64,000 nt of DNA from Syntrophorhabdaceae bacterium (GCA_028698615.1 JAQVWF010000008.1:1-64000); one strand, 5' to 3'; positions 16,789 through 25,866 are shown, counted from the stretch's first letter. The notes: generated by a model not told the origin, from the letters alone. Translations and numbers: made by a program.

Positions 16789-19485
16789 ATGAGCAAGGTG
16801 CATTATCACCAGGAAGAGATAGGGTCAACCTGCGAACACCTGGGAACCGGAATAGGCGGCCTGGGCGCCGCAGAGGCCGCAAAAAGGCTCACGCAGTACG
16901 GTCCCAACGAACTGAAGGAAAAGAAGAAAAAAACAGCCCTTCAAATGTTTCTCGACCAGTTCAAGGACTTCATGATCATTGTCCTGATGGCAGCCGCCGT
17001 GGTTTCCGGGTGTATTGGCGAACTGTCGGACACCATCGCCATCATCGTCATTGTCGTCATCAATGCCATTATCGGCTTCGTGCAGGAGTACCGGGCGGAG
17101 AAGGCGATGGAGGCACTGAAAAAAATGGCGGGGACCGAGGCAACCGTTATCAGGGATGGAACTGTATCCTCCGTTCCCGTTCCCGATATCGTTCCCGGTG
17201 ACATGGTCATTCTCGAGGCGGGGAGGATCGTGCCTGCCGATATGAGAATCGTGGAGGCCGTGAATCTCAAGGTCGAGGAGGCGGCCCTCACCGGCGAGTC
17301 GGTCCCCGTAGACAAGGGCATCGAGGCGCTGCACGACAGGGATCTCGCCCTTGGGGAACGAAAGAACATGGCATACAAGGGCACCTTCACCACCTACGGA
17401 CGGGGTTCAGGTGTCGTTACGGCAACGGGCATGGACACGGAGCTGGGCAAGATAGCCGCAATGCTGCAGGGAGAGAAGGACTCAAAGACTCCCCTTCAGA
17501 AAAGGCTTGCGGCCTTCGGACAGAAGCTTGGCTTTGCGGTTCTCGCCATATGCGCCATCGTGTTCGTAACCGGTATCGTGCGGGGAGAGCCGACGCTGCT
17601 GATGTTCCTAACCGCCATCTCACTTGCCGTTGCCGCCATCCCCGAAGCCCTTCCCGCGGTCATAACCATTTCTCTTGCGCTGGGAGCGAAAAAGCTCGTC
17701 AGGCAGAATGCCCTCATTCGAAAGCTCCCTGCCGTCGAAACCCTGGGGTCCGTAACCTATATCTGCTCCGACAAAACAGGGACACTCACCCAGAACAGGA
17801 TGAGCGTTGAAGAGATATACATTGACGGAGAGCTGAGAAAAGGCAGTGAGGCACGAGGTGAAAAACGCGAGGAGGATGCCGGAGCCTCCCCGCCTTCGGT
17901 TCTTTACCATCTTATGACGGGCCTCGCCCTGTCCAATGATGCCAGGACCGATACGGAAGGCAGGCTGATCGGTGACCCCACCGAGACCGCCTTGTATGAT
18001 ATTGCGAGAGATTCCGGTTTTGACAAGGAAAACCTCCAGAACATTTTTCCGCGCATTGCCGAGATCCCCTTCGATTCGGACAGAAAATGCATGACCACTT
18101 TCCACACATTGCAGACCGGCGATGGCAGGCCCGGGATTGACGGCAAGATCATATCCTTTACCAAAGGGGCCCTGGACGTTCTCATCGACAGGGCTGTCAA
18201 TGTTCTCACATCACGTGGGTTGGAAGCGATCGACGTCAATGAGATCAACAGGGTCAACGAGGCCATGGCCTCCGATGGCATGAGAATATTGTGTCTTTGC
18301 ATGAGAAAATGGGAGACACTGCCGGAGCAGATCACCCCCGAGAATGTGGAAACGGGCCTTACCATCATAGGTCTCACGGGATTGATGGACCCTCCAAGGG
18401 AAGAGGCCAGAGAGGCGGTCTCAATGTGCAAGGCGGCAGGGATCAAACCGGTAATGATAACCGGTGACCACCCCCTGACGGCCCGGTCCATAGCCAGGCG
18501 GCTGGGCATACTTGAAGATGGCCCCGGGACCGTCGTAATAACCGGGAGAGAACTGGAACAGCTGCCGTTGGAGGAATTCGAGGAAAAGGTCGAACACATC
18601 AAGGTATACGCCAGGGTAGCCCCCGAACAAAAGCTGAAGATCGTCAAGGCCCTTCAGGACCGGGGACAGTTCGTTGCCATGACGGGAGACGGGGTCAATG
18701 ACGCACCTGCCCTAAAAGCCGCCGACATCGGTGTTGCCATGGGAATCACCGGAACCGACGTCTCGAAGGAAGCGGCCCACATGATACTTCTCGATGACAA
18801 CTTTGCCACCATCGTAAAGGCCGTCAAGGCGGGAAGGAAGGTCTTCGATAATATCCGGAAGTTCATAAAGTACACCATGACCAGCAATTCGGGCGAGATA
18901 TGGACCATCTTTCTCGCACCCTTTCTGGGGCTCCCTATTCCGCTCCTGCCGATTCATATCCTCTGGATCAACCTTGTCACGGACGGGCTCCCCGGCCTTG
19001 CCCTGGCGGCGGAACCGGCCGAAGAGGGGATCATGCAAAGACCGCCGCGACACCCGAAGGAGAGTGTTTTCGCCCATGGCATGACTGCGCATATCATCTG
19101 GGTAGGACTTCTCATGGGGTTCGCCTCGATCTTCACACAGGCATGGTCCATCACGACAGGCCATGCTCACTGGCAGACCATGGTCTTTACGGTCCTTTGC
19201 CTCAGCCAGATGGGCCACGTCCTTGCCATAAGGTCGGAAACGGAATCCCTCTTCAGGCAGGGGCTTCTCTCAAATAAACCGCTCCTGGGCGCTATCCTGC
19301 TGACCTTTGTCCTGCAGATGGCAACGATCTACATACCCTTTCTGAACCCCATATTCAAGACCGAACCTCTGAGCTTCACTGAGCTGATGTTTACCCTCGT
19401 GCTGTCGTCCGTCGTGTTCATCGCCGTCGAGATAGAAAAAACGGTTCGCCGCTTCATGACGCGCCGTCAGGCATCACAGGGTTGA
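16789..19485 (+). CDS. P-type Ca2+-transporting ATPase (P2A-like)
   Basis: An 898-residue P-type pump. It has actuator motif TGES (168-171), PEAL (285-288) in membrane helix 4, phosphorylation motif DKTGTLT with Asp328, and hinge TGDGVNDAP (632-640). Residues that form calcium site II in SERCA have equivalents here: NSGE in helix 5 and NLVTDG in helix 6. It therefore most likely exports Ca2+; Mn2+ or another divalent cation is possible. The length is typical of bacterial P2A pumps. GAGGGG lies upstream of the ATG. It appears to be a single-gene unit. Confidence 0.9.
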   Translation: MSKVHYHQEEIGSTCEHLGTGIGGLGAAEAAKRLTQYGPNELKEKKKKTALQMFLDQFKDFMIIVLMAAAVVSGCIGELSDTIAIIVIVVINAIIGFVQEYRAEKAMEALKKMAGTEATVIRDGTVSSVPVPDIVPGDMVILEAGRIVPADMRIVEAVNLKVEEAALTGESVPVDKGIEALHDRDLALGERKNMAYKGTFTTYGRGSGVVTATGMDTELGKIAAMLQGEKDSKTPLQKRLAAFGQKLGFAVLAICAIVFVTGIVRGEPTLLMFLTAISLAVAAIPEALPAVITISLALGAKKLVRQNALIRKLPAVETLGSVTYICSDKTGTLTQNRMSVEEIYIDGELRKGSEARGEKREEDAGASPPSVLYHLMTGLALSNDARTDTEGRLIGDPTETALYDIARDSGFDKENLQNIFPRIAEIPFDSDRKCMTTFHTLQTGDGRPGIDGKIISFTKGALDVLIDRAVNVLTSRGLEAIDVNEINRVNEAMASDGMRILCLCMRKWETLPEQITPENVETGLTIIGLTGLMDPPREEAREAVSMCKAAGIKPVMITGDHPLTARSIARRLGILEDGPGTVVITGRELEQLPLEEFEEKVEHIKVYARVAPEQKLKIVKALQDRGQFVAMTGDGVNDAPALKAADIGVAMGITGTDVSKEAAHMILLDDNFATIVKAVKAGRKVFDNIRKFIKYTMTSNSGEIWTIFLAPFLGLPIPLLPIHILWINLVTDGLPGLALAAEPAEEGIMQRPPRHPKESVFAHGMTAHIIWVGLLMGFASIFTQAWSITTGHAHWQTMVFTVLCLSQMGHVLAIRSETESLFRQGLLSNKPLLGAILLTFVLQMATIYIPFLNPIFKTEPLSFTELMFTLVLSSVVFIAVEIEKTVRRFMTRRQASQG

Positions 19486-19510
19486 TTTTCGGGAGGTCGC
19501 ATTTTATAAT

Positions 19511-20518
19511 GTGAACCGGAACGCGATGGAGACCATGCAGCAACCCACTACAGAGAGCGCCTATGTTTCCTACTTTGATGTGCTGGGATTCACCTCCCGG
19601 TTCCTGTCCGGCGAGCTCAAGAACCGGTATGAAAAGCTCATAACGGCACTCGATGAACGGGGTGACAAGGACGTAACCTATTTCCTTTTTTCCGACAGCA
19701 TTGTCGTCATCTCGAAGTCCTTCGCCAAGGTCAGGGAAACGGCGCGCTCCATTTACACCTGGGGTGTCCTGAACGATTTCTGGCTTCGGGGGGCCATCGC
19801 CCACGGAGGCCTGACACGGCTCGACTTCTCAACCTTTGTTCACGGGAACAGGGTCATCCTTCCCTTCCTTGGCGAAGGCTATCTCAAAGCATACAAGCTC
19901 GAATCGACACTGAATATATCGGGCATCGCCCTCGATGACATCTTTTTCGAGCCAGGAAAAGAATGCGCGGCGTTGAAGAGAGAGATCGATTACGTGGAAT
20001 ACGAGGAGTATCTGCCCAAGCGCGGGTATGAGGACCGCAAGCTCCTGCTCCTGCCCGAGGAGGGATCGCTCAGGCAGATAGTGGACACCATGTATTTCGA
20101 AGAGATGCTGAAATCACACATCAACGATATCGACAAGTACATCAACACCTTCATCTTTTTCATCGAAACGCTCCTGAGGACGGCTGATCACGCAACGGTC
20201 GTCAAATTCCTCGACAGCCTGCTCAAGGAGCTTGAAATGCACGGCGGCCATGTGCTCATACCAAGCAAGGTGATCATCATCTTCGTGGCTGTTATCGAAG
20301 GCCTTATCAGGCGGTTCAGATCGGGTCTGTTCGACGACATTGCAGGCAATCCCCGCGAAAGGCTTGAAACCCACGTAGGGAACATACTCGGCAGCTTAAA
20401 GGCCCAGGGCTACCTCCCCACTTTCGTGGACTACGTCCTCGAGTACGACAAGAAACGCCACTCCACGGTCTACAAAGATATCAACAGGCTGCGGGCCGAC
20501 TGGTCGGGATTCCACTGA
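19511..20518 (+). CDS. class III nucleotidyl-cyclase-like protein
   Basis: A 335-residue protein with an N-terminal domain (about 18-110) resembling class III nucleotidyl cyclases. Metal-binding-type Asp23 lies in YFDVLGFTSR and a second Asp62 in FSDSIVV, followed by RGAIAHGG, which replaces the usual cyclase glycine segment. The helical C-terminal half matches nothing known. Proteins of this type are normally annotated hypothetical; whether this one makes a cyclic nucleotide is open, since lysine and arginine specificity residues could not be located. The GTG start is tentative and Met codons follow at 19526 and 19535. It follows the ATPase by 25 bases. Confidence 0.6.
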   Translation: MNRNAMETMQQPTTESAYVSYFDVLGFTSRFLSGELKNRYEKLITALDERGDKDVTYFLFSDSIVVISKSFAKVRETARSIYTWGVLNDFWLRGAIAHGGLTRLDFSTFVHGNRVILPFLGEGYLKAYKLESTLNISGIALDDIFFEPGKECAALKREIDYVEYEEYLPKRGYEDRKLLLLPEEGSLRQIVDTMYFEEMLKSHINDIDKYINTFIFFIETLLRTADHATVVKFLDSLLKELEMHGGHVLIPSKVIIIFVAVIEGLIRRFRSGLFDDIAGNPRERLETHVGNILGSLKAQGYLPTFVDYVLEYDKKRHSTVYKDINRLRADWSGFH

Positions 20519-20535
20519 TCAGGAAGTCAGTTCCA

Positions 20536-20595
20536 GATTTCAGGGGAAAACAAAATACTCTGCCAGCAAGGTTCTTTTTGCCTTTGCCTGAAACC
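20536..20595. repeat. TTTCAGG-family inverted repeat
   Basis: GATTTCAGG (20536-20544) faces CCTGAAACC (20587-20595), and the right arm is followed by GTCTTC. The left arm is followed by GGAAAACA, close to the CAAACA seen in other copies. It sits between two convergent genes and so could act as a shared terminator. Confidence 0.5.
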
Positions 20596-20600
20596 GTCTT

Positions 20601-20933
20601 CTATTGGCACATGAACGACTGGTTCGGGGCCAGATGGCAGGCCTTTCCCCGGGGGAAGACCTTTGTGAGATTGTAGTCCACCGTGCCGTTGGTATAATGA
20701 CAGATCATGGTATTGCCCCGCACCGCGTTCTCCTTGATCGCCAGCGTGAAAGTGCTCCTGGCGGGAACCGCGTCCCAGCCGCTCACCGAACCGCCTGTCC
20801 TGATGCCGACTTCCACATTGACGGCCCGGGGACACGCATAGGGTTCGCCCGGCTTCGCGGGTTCGGCGGCAAATGAGGAGACAGCAACGAAACAGACAAA
20901 AAACATGATCGACAGAACAAAAACCCTTTTCAT
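20601..20933 (-). CDS. small exported protein with two likely disulfides
   Basis: A 110-residue protein with a clear signal peptide (about residues 1-23, ending SSFAAE). The mature ~87 residues contain four cysteines, in YACPRA, MICHY, KACHL and FMCQ, suggesting two disulfides in the periplasm. No known domain is recognised. A strong ribosome site GGGAGGAG precedes the ATG. A TATACT -10-like hexamer lies upstream on the minus strand (20965-20970) without a good -35. It is convergent with the cyclase-like gene and apparently monocistronic. Confidence 0.72.
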   Translation of the reverse strand: MKRVFVLSIMFFVCFVAVSSFAAEPAKPGEPYACPRAVNVEVGIRTGGSVSGWDAVPARSTFTLAIKENAVRGNTMICHYTNGTVDYNLTKVFPRGKACHLAPNQSFMCQ

Positions 20934-21166
20934 GGAACTCCTCCCTTTTTCTCTGACTGATGATAGTATATCATACCAATTTCCCTTTCGCCTTGCCGTC
21001 CTTCAGTGAGAAGTTGTCCTTCTTGAGGGCGTGGAATTCGGCGGGAACAGGTACTGTAAGGATACATCTTTGAAGAAAGCGGGAAAAGAAAAATCTATTT
21101 TTCGGCGGGGGCGCTGTGGTACCATAACAGCATATGGAATCGTGATGTACGAAAGGGGGACCGGAT

Positions 21167-21448
21167 ATGGCAATGACCCATGTGGACGGCAAGGACAAGG
21201 GATCTCTCGTCCTTTACACCCTGAGCACCTGTGTCTGGTGCAGAATGATGAAGAGCTTCCTTGCCAAAATGGATGTCGGCTATGACTACGTCGATGTCGA
21301 TACGCTGGAAGATGAAGAGAAGGCGCGGGTCATCGATGACCTCAAGCGCTGGAATCCGAAATGTTCCTTTCCTTCGCTCGTCGTGAACGGTGAAACGTGC
21401 ATCATCGGATTCAATGAAGACACCGCGAGGAAGGCCCTCGGGCTATGA
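21167..21448 (+). CDS. glutaredoxin-like protein
   Basis: A 93-residue thioredoxin-fold protein with the active-site pair Cys22-Val-Trp-Cys25 and the conserved FPSLVVNG cis-proline segment. It resembles NrdH/glutaredoxin-like proteins that take electrons from thioredoxin reductase-type partners. AAGGGGG lies at good distance from the ATG. Its stop overlaps by four bases the start of a ferredoxin-thioredoxin reductase catalytic protein, which strongly suggests that the reductase reduces this glutaredoxin. This is an unusual pairing that avoids NADPH and glutathione. Confidence 0.88.
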   Translation: MAMTHVDGKDKGSLVLYTLSTCVWCRMMKSFLAKMDVGYDYVDVDTLEDEEKARVIDDLKRWNPKCSFPSLVVNGETCIIGFNEDTARKALGL

Positions 21449-21951
21449 ACAAAGGTCCGGCGGAAAATTCAAGAGAGGTCGATCTCTATTACGAAGACCT
21501 CCTGGCCCGGACAAGGGCATCGGGATACCATCTTAATCCCGACACCGTCTTTGTGAAGGCCCTTGTTCATGGGCTTGTGACTAACCTCGAACGGTACGGC
21601 TACCCGGCGTGTCCCTGCAGGCTTGCCTCGGGGGAAAAAGAAGACGATCTTGATATCGTCTGTCCCTGCGATTACCGGGATGCCGATCTCGGCGAACATG
21701 GCTCATGTTTCTGCGCCCTCTACGTCTCGCAGGACATTCTCCGGGGAGACCTCCGGCTTTCATCCATTCCCGAAAGAAGGCCTGCGGAAGGCACCCGTGC
21801 CCGCGGCAATGAGTCCGCCGCGCAGTGGGCCCGGCCGTCTCTCCCCGTATGGAGATGCAGGGTGTGCGGTTACCTTTGCGCCAGGGAAAGACCGCCTGAA
21901 ATATGTCCCATCTGCAAGGCCGCCGCCGAACGCTTCGAGCGTTTTCTCTGA
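21445..21951 (+). CDS. ferredoxin-thioredoxin reductase catalytic domain fused to rubredoxin
   Basis: A 168-residue fusion. The N-terminal ~110 residues match the FTR catalytic beta subunit: Cys56-Pro-Cys58, Cys73-Pro-Cys75 and Cys88-Phe-Cys90 in CPCR...CPCDYRDAD...GSCFCALY, the pattern that holds the [4Fe-4S] cluster and the redox-active disulfide. After a linker, the last ~35 residues form a rubredoxin-like iron site (WRCRVCGYLC and CPIC). In plants FTR reduces thioredoxin with ferredoxin electrons; anaerobic bacteria carry related FTRs with fused rubredoxin. The overlap with the glutaredoxin gene points to that protein as its substrate. Confidence 0.88.
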   Translation: MNKGPAENSREVDLYYEDLLARTRASGYHLNPDTVFVKALVHGLVTNLERYGYPACPCRLASGEKEDDLDIVCPCDYRDADLGEHGSCFCALYVSQDILRGDLRLSSIPERRPAEGTRARGNESAAQWARPSLPVWRCRVCGYLCARERPPEICPICKAAAERFERFL

Positions 21952-21965
21952 AGGGGTATGCCCGA

Positions 21966-22445
21966 ATGGACAAGGATTCCCTGAACGGAATGGATGTTAT
22001 CGACAGGCGGATACTCAACATGCTTCAGGAAGAGTTCCCTCTCACGGAAAAGCCTTTTGACGACATAGGGGCAGAGATCGGCCTTGGCGGTGAGGAGATA
22101 AGGCAGCGGGTGGCGAGCCTCAAGCTCCGGGGCTACATACGACGGATCGGCCCGGTGCTCGATCCCAAACGGATGGGGTACGTAAGCCTTCTGTGCGGTG
22201 TCGCCGCCCCTCACGGGCGCCTCGAGGAACTCGCCCGGGCCGTGAGCGCGCAGCCGGCAGTCACCCACAACTACGAACGCACGGGAGAACTGGATCTCTG
22301 GTTCACCGTCACAATGAAGAACAAGGAAGACATCGAAAGGTTCCTCTCGACCCTCGAGGAGACCTTTTCGGTCACCATATACCGGTTCCCCGAAAGACGG
22401 ACCTTCAAGATAAAGACCCGCTTTACCATACCGGTACCGGAATAA
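21966..22445 (+). CDS. siroheme decarboxylase-like (AhbA/AhbB) or Lrp-type protein
   Basis: A 159-residue AsnC/Lrp-fold protein. The N-terminal helix-turn-helix region (MDVIDRRILNMLQEEFPL, then an RVASLKLRGYIRRIGPV stretch) and the ligand-binding-like part (GYVSLLCGVAAPHGRL, HNYERTGELDLWFTVT) match AhbA/AhbB more closely than classical Lrp regulators. AhbAB converts siroheme to didecarboxysiroheme in the alternative heme pathway of sulfate reducers and methanogens. The active enzyme is usually a heterodimer and the second subunit is not in this window. The ATG at 21966, with AAGGGG upstream, is preferred. Confidence 0.78.
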   Translation: MDKDSLNGMDVIDRRILNMLQEEFPLTEKPFDDIGAEIGLGGEEIRQRVASLKLRGYIRRIGPVLDPKRMGYVSLLCGVAAPHGRLEELARAVSAQPAVTHNYERTGELDLWFTVTMKNKEDIERFLSTLEETFSVTIYRFPERRTFKIKTRFTIPVPE

Positions 22446-22466
22446 TATTAAGACCAGGAAGGATAC

Positions 22467-25013
22467 ATGACTGAGAACACGACCCCCGGGACGCATAAAC
22501 GCGTCTTTCTCGTTGATGGACATTCTTATCTTTATCGCGCATTCTATGCCACCCCTCACCTCTCCAATTCACGGGGAGTCCCGACAAACGCCGTCTATGC
22601 CTTCGTAAGCATGTTGAGAAAGCTCCGCAACAGTGAGAACCCCGACACCCTCATCGTTGTTTTTGACTCCCCGGGACCTTCCTTCAGGGAGGAGATCTCC
22701 AGGGAATACAAGGCCCAGCGCCCCGCTATGCCTGACAATCTCTCCCTCCAGGTGCCATTCGTAAAGAAGATCATCGATGCCATGGGATTGCCCGTCATCG
22801 AGAAGGAAGGCTTCGAAGCGGACGATATCATAGCCACCATCACGGAGCATTTAAAGGCACGCGATGATGTGATGACCTTCATCGTTACGGGCGACAAGGA
22901 CATGATGCAGCTCGTGGGAGAAAAGGTCCGCATTCTGGATTCAATGAAGAACCTCCTCATCGGCGAGGGCGAGGTAATGGAAAAGTTCGGCGTGCCTCCC
23001 CGGAATGTCGTCGACTACCTTTCGCTGTGCGGCGACGCCTCCGACAATATCCCCGGCGTTCCCGGCATCGGCGAAAAGACGGCCCGTGAACTCGTCGCCT
23101 CTCTCGGATCCGTGGAGAACATCTACGACAGACTCGCTGAAATAAGGAAAAAGGCCGTCAGAGAAAGGCTTGTCTCGGGCAGGGAAAAGGCGGAAATGAG
23201 CAAGAAGCTTGCCACCCTTCGGTATGACGTACCCATCGAAACCGGCGTGGAAGACCTTTCCGAAAGGCCGCAGGACCTTGAGACACTCCGCAGGCTCTAC
23301 AGGGAATTGGAGCTCACCTCTCTGTACCGCGAGATCCGCATTGAGGGAAAAGAGAAAAAGAAGGTGGGGGAAAAGACCCTCGCCGAATTAACAGCGGACC
23401 GGGTGTCCATCGCCGCCGCCTTTCAGGGAAAGAACGCCGGCACCATGGAACTCGAAGCCTTCGCCGCTTTCGACGGCGAAGGGGTCTTCTTTTCCGCGGA
23501 CAAAGCCGATCTGGCCGCGGTCATCGGAAACGCGAAGGAGATCATCGCCCACAATCTCAAACCTTTCTTCGTGGTGGCAGGCGATCTCCTGAACGAAAAG
23601 AAGGTCTTCGACACCATGCTCGCCGCATACCTCGTAAACCCCCTGCGCAAGGACTTCACTCCCGGACCGATCCTGGAAGAATATCTCGATGCCGACATTT
23701 CCGCGATGGATACGGCATCCTCCCTTCGCGGCCTTGCCACATATCTTCCGGACCTTGCCGATGCCCTCCGCGCACAGCTCAACGAACTTGTGCTCTCGGA
23801 TCTTTTTTTCGGGACGGAATTGCCCCTCGTCGGGGTGCTTGCCGACATGGAGAGGGCCGGCGTCAGGGTGGACAGGCGCAAGCTCGGAGAATTGTCCCGC
23901 GATTTCGACCGGCGTCTCACGGGAATCGTCAGGGAGATATACGTTCATTCCGATGGACCTTTCAACATCAATTCCCCGCAGCAGCTTTCCCGGGTGCTCT
24001 TCGATACCCTGGGGTTGCCCCCCGTCAGGAAAACAAAGACCGGGTTCTCAACGGATACCGCCGTCCTGGAGATACTCTCCGAGAACCATCCCCTTCCCGC
24101 GATGATCCTCGAGTACCGCATGCTGACAAAACTGAAGAACACCTACATCGACGTGCTGCCCACGCTCATCAACCCCCACACGGGGAGGATACACACGACC
24201 TTCAACCAGATGGTTGCGGCAACAGGAAGACTCTCCAGCAGCGATCCCAATCTCCAGAACATCCCCATTCGGGGCCAGGAGGGTCCCAGGATCCGTGAAT
24301 CCTTCGTGCCCGAAGACGGATGCCTTCTTCTCTCTTCGGACTATTCCCAGATCGAGCTTCGCGTCCTGGCGCACCTGTCACGGGATGAGGAACTCATAGA
24401 GACCTTCCACAGGAATGAGGACATCCATTCCACTGTTGCCCAGGGCGTTTTCCGGGTGGGAGCCGGTCTGGTCACGCCCGACATGCGCCGCGCCGCAAAA
24501 GTCATCAATTTCGGCATCATCTACGGCATGAGCGCTTTCGGCCTCGCCAAGGAACTCGGCGTCAATCAGAGGGAGGCCCAGCAGTACATCAACAGTTATT
24601 TTGAGCGTCACAAGGCCGTGAGGGCCTTCATGGACAGCGTGATCGAAGAGGCCCGGACGAAGGGGTTCGTCAGGACGCTCCTGGGAAGGATGCGGTTCAT
24701 ACCGGAGCTGGGAAACTCAGATCCCATCGTTCGTCAGCTCGGTGAGCGGGTGGCAATGAACACCCCCATCCAGGGCTCAGCCGCGGACATCATCAAGATG
24801 GCCATGATCAACATCCACGGGGCCATACGGCGCAGAGGGCTGTCTTCACGGCTCATCCTGCAGATACATGATGAACTGCTCTGCGAAGTGACCGGCGATG
24901 AGGCCGGCGCAATGGAGGAACTCGTCAGGGAGGAAATGGAAAAGGTGATAGAACTCAGTGTTCCCCTCACTGTCTCCATCGGAATCGGGCATAGTTGGGC
25001 CGAGGCTCATTGA
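22467..25013 (+). CDS. polA: DNA polymerase I
   Basis: An 848-residue family A polymerase. The N-terminal ~300 residues form the 5'-3' flap exonuclease (DGHSYLYRAFYA, TGDKDMMQLV, the helix-hairpin-helix IPGVPGIGEKTA). The middle region takes the place of the 3'-5' exonuclease but lacks the acidic DxE motif (AFAAFDGEGVFF), so proofreading is probably lost. The polymerase domain is complete: DYSQIELRVLAH, the O helix RRAAKVINFGIIYGM, and IQIHDEL-like LQIHDELLCEV. It is slightly shorter than E. coli Pol I. Its last 47 bases overlap the convergent brkB gene. Confidence 0.95.
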   Translation: MTENTTPGTHKRVFLVDGHSYLYRAFYATPHLSNSRGVPTNAVYAFVSMLRKLRNSENPDTLIVVFDSPGPSFREEISREYKAQRPAMPDNLSLQVPFVKKIIDAMGLPVIEKEGFEADDIIATITEHLKARDDVMTFIVTGDKDMMQLVGEKVRILDSMKNLLIGEGEVMEKFGVPPRNVVDYLSLCGDASDNIPGVPGIGEKTARELVASLGSVENIYDRLAEIRKKAVRERLVSGREKAEMSKKLATLRYDVPIETGVEDLSERPQDLETLRRLYRELELTSLYREIRIEGKEKKKVGEKTLAELTADRVSIAAAFQGKNAGTMELEAFAAFDGEGVFFSADKADLAAVIGNAKEIIAHNLKPFFVVAGDLLNEKKVFDTMLAAYLVNPLRKDFTPGPILEEYLDADISAMDTASSLRGLATYLPDLADALRAQLNELVLSDLFFGTELPLVGVLADMERAGVRVDRRKLGELSRDFDRRLTGIVREIYVHSDGPFNINSPQQLSRVLFDTLGLPPVRKTKTGFSTDTAVLEILSENHPLPAMILEYRMLTKLKNTYIDVLPTLINPHTGRIHTTFNQMVAATGRLSSSDPNLQNIPIRGQEGPRIRESFVPEDGCLLLSSDYSQIELRVLAHLSRDEELIETFHRNEDIHSTVAQGVFRVGAGLVTPDMRRAAKVINFGIIYGMSAFGLAKELGVNQREAQQYINSYFERHKAVRAFMDSVIEEARTKGFVRTLLGRMRFIPELGNSDPIVRQLGERVAMNTPIQGSAADIIKMAMINIHGAIRRRGLSSRLILQIHDELLCEVTGDEAGAMEELVREEMEKVIELSVPLTVSIGIGHSWAEAH

Positions 25014-25866
25014 CGGGAGGTTCCAGAGAAACCGCCAGCAGCTCCGCACACGTCACAAAAACAAAGACGGAAAAATAAACCCAGAAGAGAAAGGCGATGA
25101 AGACACCGTAGGTGCCGAAAAAGGTCGTGAACCGTCCTATATAGAGGACGAAATACTGGAAGAAATACTTGCCCCCATGCCACAGGACAGCCCCCAGAAA
25201 AGATGTGAGGATCAGTTTCTTCTTGTCCCTCACAGGGGTCAGGAAGTAGTAGAGAAAGCAGAACATCCCGGCAACGAGGAGCAGGTCGAGGACTGAGAAG
25301 ACCTGCACGACGGAAGCCCGCGTGACCGCTCCGCCGAAGGCCTCCACCACCTTCACCTGAATGATCACGGAAAAAACGTAGCTGAAAAAGATGAGGGTCT
25401 GGATGAAGGCAAAGGCGAGGGTAAGGAGGAATTCCTCCTGTTTGCCCTTGATGAACCCCTTGCGAGTCTTGTCGAAGATCAGCTGGAAGGACGGGCGCAG
25501 CACGGCAAAAAGCCGGGATGTGAAAAAGAGGAGAAAAAGGAGCCCCAATGGACCGGAAAGCCTTTTCGACAGGGATATGACGTTTATCTCCCTGAGCACC
25601 TTCTTGACGATGATCGCATTATAGGGCGCCGGTATGGCCCGGGCGATATATTTTTCCATCTCGATGGCAGGATGGCTCACATCGATCACATAACCGAGGA
25701 TAAAAAGAGAAAAGAGCGTAAAGGGTATGAAGGTGAGCAGGACATAGAACGATATGGAGGACACCATGATGTTGGCATGGTCCGCCTGGTATTTCTTGAA
25801 AACGTTCTTCACCGTGTGGGCAAGCTTTTTTGCCACGAGAGTCAGGCTCCTGAGGCGCTTCTTCAT
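24967..25866 (-). CDS. YihY/BrkB-family membrane protein
   Basis: A protein of about 299 residues from the proposed start MKKRLRS, with about six membrane helices. It carries the family's conserved N-terminal helix region (ANIMVSSISFYVLLTFIPF) and the GPLGLLFLLFFTSRLF segment. The YihY/BrkB family (older name RNase BN) is of unsettled function. The frame is open to 25971, but that extension runs into a copy of the CTGAAAC repeat (25957-25990), which argues for the internal start at 25866. Its 3' end overlaps polA by 47 bases on the opposite strand. Confidence 0.85.
   Translation of the reverse strand: MKKRLRSLTLVAKKLAHTVKNVFKKYQADHANIMVSSISFYVLLTFIPFTLFSLFILGYVIDVSHPAIEMEKYIARAIPAPYNAIIVKKVLREINVISLSKRLSGPLGLLFLLFFTSRLFAVLRPSFQLIFDKTRKGFIKGKQEEFLLTLAFAFIQTLIFFSYVFSVIIQVKVVEAFGGAVTRASVVQVFSVLDLLLVAGMFCFLYYFLTPVRDKKKLILTSFLGAVLWHGGKYFFQYFVLYIGRFTTFFGTYGVFIAFLFWVYFSVFVFVTCAELLAVSLEPPVNEPRPNYARFRWRQ

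Noticed and set aside
19490-19510. GGGAGG before the cyclase-like gene as its ribosome site
   Set aside because: It is about 14 bases from the GTG start, too far for a normal ribosome site; the true start stays uncertain.
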